Part shown: positions 59,801 through 64,000 of the stretch, in pieces
Layout: each line of letters begins with the position of its first letter
How positions within the stretch are numbered: position 1 is the first letter of the stretch
Source: Piscicola geometra
Taxonomy: Eukaryota; Annelida; Clitellata; Hirudinida; Piscicolidae
Reading direction: 5' to 3'
Length of the DNA: 64,000 bases
Assembly: GCA_943735955.1 (NCBI GenBank)
Contig: OX030956.1
Span: forward strand, 9,558,445 to 9,622,444
Notes under the pieces: generated by a model
What the model saw: only the letters and a program-made list of their open reading frames with translations
Databases searched by the model: none
Told to the model about the DNA's origin: nothing
Program-made: the position numbers and the translations under genes

Positions 59801-60201
59801 GAGACTGGGGTCGAAAACCTTCACCAGGAAGGGACTGCCTTCGATGTCGTCCCCGTCCACTCTGATCGACACGAAGTAGTCGCCTGTGAAGGTTGTGTTT
59901 CGTGATGAGTGTTGTGACGAGAGGGAGTTTATAATACGGTCTTTTGTTTTTAATGTTCAATTGGCTGGTGACTACCAGGTGACTTGGGCAAGAAGGTGCT
60001 GTTGTAGACTCCATCCCTTCCCTTGAAGGCAGGCTTAGTGATGCTGCCAGACTGATCCTCCACGATCACTTCGACATTTCCTTCCTTCTCCTGCTTCTCA
60101 GTCAGCTTGAAGGCAGGCAGCTGAACTGCATTCAACTTGCCGTTGTTTCCTAGAAAGGGGTAGCCATGGCAACTCTTCGAAGAAGAACTCCTCATCGACA
60201 T
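34761..60201 (-). CDS. Filamin-family protein with about 35 filamin-type Ig repeats (5' part not seen)
   Basis: Filamins are actin cross-linkers and scaffolds at the cell cortex; their rod is a chain of filamin-type Ig repeats. Here some 70 short minus-strand exons encode about 35 such repeats, counted by the recurrent G-SPF strand (DDIEGSPF, GQGLPGSPF, NTPIPGSPF and so on) and the YxPxxxG strand (VEYTPREIG, VDYTPKVVG). Vertebrate filamins have 24. The last exon ends VPGSPHRIYLVDTY...MPAFYDAF and a stop at 34761-34763. The first visible repeat is only half a repeat, entering at an AG acceptor at 60148; the Met at 60201 is an alternative start. No calponin-homology domains are visible. It could be an orthologue of filamin or of the jitterbug type; I cannot decide. 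A 5.5-kb intron is filled with LINEs. Confidence 0.9.
34975..35073 (+). repeat. (GT)n-rich microsatellite in the last filamin intron
   Basis: GT runs broken by TT and AT, between the last two filamin exons. Confidence 0.9.
40020..40165 (+). repeat. 20-bp AT tandem repeat in a filamin intron
   Basis: About six copies of AATAATATATATAAATAAAT with small changes. Confidence 0.9.
41990..45498 (-). CDS. Filamin rod, middle section (about 7 repeats)
   Basis: The section starts STLKAGQGTVEVGV after the acceptor at 45499. It continues with HEVSVRFCGHNVPG, SPFRVQVIDGSRS, THRIEVKHAGLSIQGSPF, DILPGESPFSVEF, a long fused exon (43325-43730) with HHIEVTCGSRQVEGSPF and VVDCSEAGEGQVSVEL, then AGEADLRVKVYDP and HKHVIGSPFQVNVENSS. 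Several repeats diverge from consensus and have extra Cys residues. The exon quartet seen upstream is less regular here. Confidence 0.82.
45511..47186 (-). mobile_element. 5'-truncated LINE with (ATTG)n 3' tail in filamin intron
   Basis: The 3' end reads GCGCTATATAAATTATTAGT followed by (GATT)n at 45511-45534, typical of CR1/L2-group LINEs. The open frame 45669-47129 (486 codons, minus strand) is reverse transcriptase plus C-terminal domain. It has SSYRPVSNLSFLSKVLEK, YGVPQGSILGPLLFILY, the catalytic YADDSYIYTSF and RIDYCNSFYYGLP. The endonuclease is missing because of 5' truncation near 47186. The frame has no stops, so the insertion is not very old. Confidence 0.88.
47292..47329 (+). repeat. 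Perfect 19-bp direct duplication at the LINE 5' junction
   Basis: AATTCTTTCCCATAGTTTC occurs twice head to tail, 10 bp before the start of LINE copy 2. Confidence 0.9.
47339..50965 (+). mobile_element. Full-length LINE (CR1/L2-like), copy 2
   Basis: The 5' end CACTGATATTTTAGTCTCC is shared with copy 1, then (ATT)n, a single ORF, a 3' UTR with an (ATATGT)n-like microsatellite (50708-50800), and a 3' tail of TGTAT units (50940-50965). It is antisense to filamin and lies in the same intron as the truncated LINE. Near-identity with copy 1, including the microsatellite-bearing UTR, indicates recent movement. Confidence 0.93.
47385..50465 (+). CDS. LINE endonuclease-reverse transcriptase, intact 1026-aa ORF
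   Basis: A single-ORF LINE polyprotein that would nick target DNA and reverse-transcribe its own RNA. The N-terminus is basic (about residues 40-85). An APE-type endonuclease follows: LLNTRSLHNKVDDVLETM, LFLVETWHD, LGDFNFHLEN at about residue 233, and GFSDHKLLVW. The reverse transcriptase has TSSYRPISNLRVLSKLME, LLDLSAAFDLVDHATLL, GVPQGSVLGPLLFSLY near residue 709 and YADDTQIYG near 743. The CR1/L2-type C-terminal domain has LHWLRVENRIEYK and APTLWNSLPNRLKS. All catalytic motifs are present and there are no stops. No separate ORF1 is seen. An in-frame Met stands at the start, shared with copy 1. Confidence 0.95.
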   Translation: MFYSMQIYSKELFLQFNNNNNGELSAEARATINRLGLARHRQHWHYRGRRGGKLVKERQSRHALRSHEPVVHEKVDRHKCQKSGPSVVLGLLNTRSLHNKVDDVLETMKEYKIDGLFLVETWHDPESVCISRLRQEGLVVVERSRPRLSNTVNTLHTNHGGVAVVADSGFQVAPLDTEVQSSTLEHLCVRITSGSRAVIGLVVYRTGYASSVFFKDFNEIMSTLATYSEEVLILGDFNFHLENPSDNDTQTFQNILSSHGFQSSVNQPTHSQGGWLDVVASRKSLDVDCIEVGFSDHKLLVWKCQLAKPPPVYKITSSRRWKLLDRTEFAQQVGLSPLSSSTDLDVDSAADLYSSTLISILDKLIPLKTVRVHQRPSDPWFDHECRASKRLKRSLERSYSKSKNEQARTAWVKQLKVYKSLCRRKREQFWNLKLTHSKGKPADTWKLINSIAGRSKTPSVSGISADDYHAHLTEKVASARRSINAQDDPTFSFCEHGLSLNGFSIVDEEEVVRAIQGLPNKQCSNDPVPTWLLKEISGIIAPFLVSLFNRSFSAGRVPKSFKSAYITPLLKKPSLKLTETSSYRPISNLRVLSKLMERLVLHRVVNYLAEFHLFPPLQSAYRRHHSTETAISKVFSDIVRAADDGKLTLLVLLDLSAAFDLVDHATLLRRLHISYGFSDSALEWFRDYLNDRCFDIRCSGTKSTMSVSAVGVPQGSVLGPLLFSLYTGDLERIAARHELAFHQYADDTQIYGHCIKGHQADLQARVSSCIDEIAAWMSANQLKLNSSKTEVIWLSSRRNSTHTPKDPVRICQNEIIPSDSVRNLGVYFDKDLTMTTHINKMTQTCFASLRQIRSIRWLLTKDSLRTLASALVLSRIDYGNIILTGLPMKQLQKIQSIINTTARLITGARKYDHISPVLKELHWLRVENRIEYKNILLMHKCLSNECPDYLSSSIVMRASLPQRERLRSARSRDVVPQSYKLKYAGARSFFVAAPTLWNSLPNRLKSPSSTATFSRSLKTYLFDRSQ
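50983..60147 (-). CDS. Filamin rod, N-terminal section (about 17 repeats)
   Basis: The exons repeat as a quartet encoding two Ig repeats. One exon begins H-x-IEV-xx-G-xx-PGSPF and runs through DPSKV. One begins VD-x-AGEG and runs to the FNKENVPG strand. One begins SPF and runs through the GEGLG strand. A short one begins DP-xx and runs to VDYTPxxxG. Quartet starts lie near 59883, 58767, 57630, 55633, 54525, 53237, 52150 and 51123, about 1.0-1.3 kb apart; near 56.7 kb two exons are fused. Each junction has good GT-AG signals and repeated phases. The section ends at a GTGGGT donor next to the LINE-filled intron. This pattern points to expansion by tandem duplication of a two-repeat genomic unit. 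Confidence 0.85.
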
Positions 60202-61227
60202 CTCAGCTGGTCTTTATGACGTTGTTAGTGCTCAATATCGACTCAGTTTTTACTTGATAAAGAAAAATGCTGTTTTGAATTTGCTTGTGTTTGGTATCCA
60301 GGATAAGACCTGGTATAAAAAACGAAATAATCTTTGAAATGTTTAACAACTTTTATGACTTAAAGTTTTCAAGCCTTCAATACTTGAGGCGTAAAATAAG
60401 TTCTCGAAAGTGTATTTGTGATTGAGAACTGTAGGCATAAAAGCCTGGGTAGATAGGCAGCGTCAAAAGGCCATTGTTGTGCTGTTGAGGCGTGCATAAG
60501 GCGTTGTGGCAAGGGCGTGAATGCATGCTGGCATTCAAGGAAACTAACGCTTTAGGAATATAGCAGCTCAACTGAAGTATGCCAACAACACACACATCCC
60601 TCTATGCAACCTGAAAGACTTCTCAGCTGGATCCATTCAGAGGCTAAGTCACTCAAGCCACATACTCGTGATCTTTTTCTATTATATAAACTTTTAATCC
60701 TTCTAAAAATACTGACACATATAAGCCCTGATATTGGTTTGAAATGGTTTTATTAACATATTTAACTGAAAAGATTAACGCTTAAACAAACACGACGTAA
60801 AAGGCAGGTCAACCAAGCATGACTTCACAAGGCATTCACTTGGTGAAGAGAGTTTTCTTGATTAAGCAATTCAGTCATTATATATGAGTGCATTATATGC
60901 TTGACGTTTAAACTATTAAGACCTTTTATAATGGGAAGAATTAAGAGATTTATTTCAAAACGCAAATGATTAAATAAGTTTATGAAACTGTTCGTTTTGT
61001 ATGAAATTGTTCGATATTTGCAAATATCGAACAAGAATCACATGAAATAATCATGCTCAATGTTGAAATCAAAGAGAACTTCAAAATGGAACAGTCATAC
61101 ACGAAGCTATATTACAGAATGCAGCTTTAGATATGGCATGGAAGAGAAATAAAGTGAGAATAATACAGAGGGTAACAATCCCTATAAATATGATAGTCAG
61201 TGTCCTCTTGGCACGAGCGACAGAGTG
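60202..61227. other. Gap between the PIK3CA-like 3' end and the first visible filamin exon
   Basis: I find no filamin repeat, CH domain or other recognisable exon here on either strand. A 72-codon minus-strand frame (60377-60595) has no similarity I can see. The stretch should contain the 3' UTR of the kinase gene and either a filamin promoter or intron sequence. Confidence 0.55.
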
Positions 61228-63350
<2,123 letters not shown>

Positions 63351-63359
63351 TTGCTAGCG

Positions 63360-63360
<1 letters not shown>

Positions 63361-63433
<73 letters not shown>
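63361..63433 (+). repeat. (GT)n microsatellite
   Basis: About 36 uninterrupted GT units starting about 10 bp outside the acceptor of the 63247-63350 exon of the kinase gene. Confidence 0.97.
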
Positions 63434-63436
<3 letters not shown>

Positions 63437-64000
63437 GGAGGGGTACTGATGTGATGATGGATGGAGGAGTACTGATCTGATGATGGATGGAGGAGTACTG
63501 ATGTGATGATGGATGGAGGAGTACTGATGTGATGATGGATGGAAGAGTACTGATGTGATGATGGATGGAGGAGTACTGATGTGATGATGGATGGAAGAGT
63601 ACTGATGTGATGATGGATGGAGGAGTACTGATGTGATGATGGATGGAGGAGTACTGATGTGATGATGGATGGAGGAGTACTGATGTGATGATGGATGGAG
63701 GAGTACTGATGTGATGATGGAGGAGTACTGATGTGATGATGGATGGAGGAGTACTGATGTGATGATGGATGGAAGAGTACTGATGTGATGATGGATGGAA
63801 GAGTACTGATGTGATGATGGATGGAGGAGTACTGATGTGATGATGGATGGAGGAGTACTGATGTGATGATGGATGGAGGAGTACTGATGTGATGATGGAT
63901 GGAGGAGTACTGATGTGATGATGGATGGAGGAGTACTGATGTGATGATGGATGGAGGAGTACTGATGTGATGATGGATGGAAGAGTACTGATGTGATGAT
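63434..64000 (+). repeat. 26-bp minisatellite, running off the window
   Basis: About 22 copies of TACTGATGTGATGATGGATG plus GAGGAG. The units alternate GGAGGAG and GGAAGAG, and one copy near 63715 is 4 bp shorter. It sits in a PIK3CA-like intron and continues past the right edge. Confidence 0.97.

Noticed and set aside
60377..60595. 72-codon minus-strand frame between the kinase and filamin genes
   Set aside because: No filamin or CH similarity and no clear splice sites in a fitting phase. Kept only as unassigned sequence.

Overview
This is nuclear DNA of an invertebrate animal. The genes are split by many short GT-AG introns (mostly 60-400 bp), the DNA is AT-rich, and animal-type transposons and microsatellites fill the space between genes. 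Protein similarity points to a bilaterian. A spiralian such as an annelid or mollusc is my guess, not something the sequence proves. No bacterial features are present.

Genes, left to right: (1) 1.7-5.6 kb, minus: pieces of a RasGEF plus PH-domain protein, best read as the N-terminal half of a phospholipase C-epsilon-like gene. (2) 8.8-12.5 kb, plus: MRPS5, a complete 12-exon model of 421 aa. (3) 12.7-13.8 kb, minus: MRPL49, a complete 6-exon model of 194 aa, tail to tail with MRPS5. (4) 31.1-34.3 kb, plus: QTRT2, the non-catalytic partner subunit of queuine tRNA-ribosyltransferase, a complete 12-exon model of 515 aa. (5) 34.8-60.2 kb, minus: a very long filamin-family gene with about 35 filamin-type Ig repeats, complete at its C-terminus but lacking the actin-binding CH domains in this window. 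(6) 61.2 kb to the right edge, minus: the 3' half of a class I PI3-kinase catalytic subunit, closest to PIK3CA, covering most of the kinase domain.

Between the genes, 14.7-31 kb is a transposon graveyard. Its best-resolved part is a nest: a hAT element (14765-22960, perfect 8-bp target duplication) holds a pogo-like element (15519-22241, TA duplication). That pogo element in turn holds a LINE and a second copy of the same hAT. A near-identical LINE with an intact 1026-codon ORF lies 27 kb away inside a filamin intron, beside a 5'-truncated LINE; together they make up nearly all of that intron. Further hAT elements, a decayed RTE-type LINE, two tRNA-derived SINEs, a foldback element with telomere-like repeats in its loop, and several satellites are also present.

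The genes are ordinary housekeeping and signalling genes and do not form a pathway, although two adjacent genes encode mitochondrial ribosomal proteins. The least explained item is a tandemly duplicated segment (26.2-27.9 kb). It carries two copies of a short hydrophobic ORF whose differences in the best conserved part are mostly synonymous and which both end at a splice-donor-like GTAAG. It may be the first exon of an unrecognised duplicated gene.
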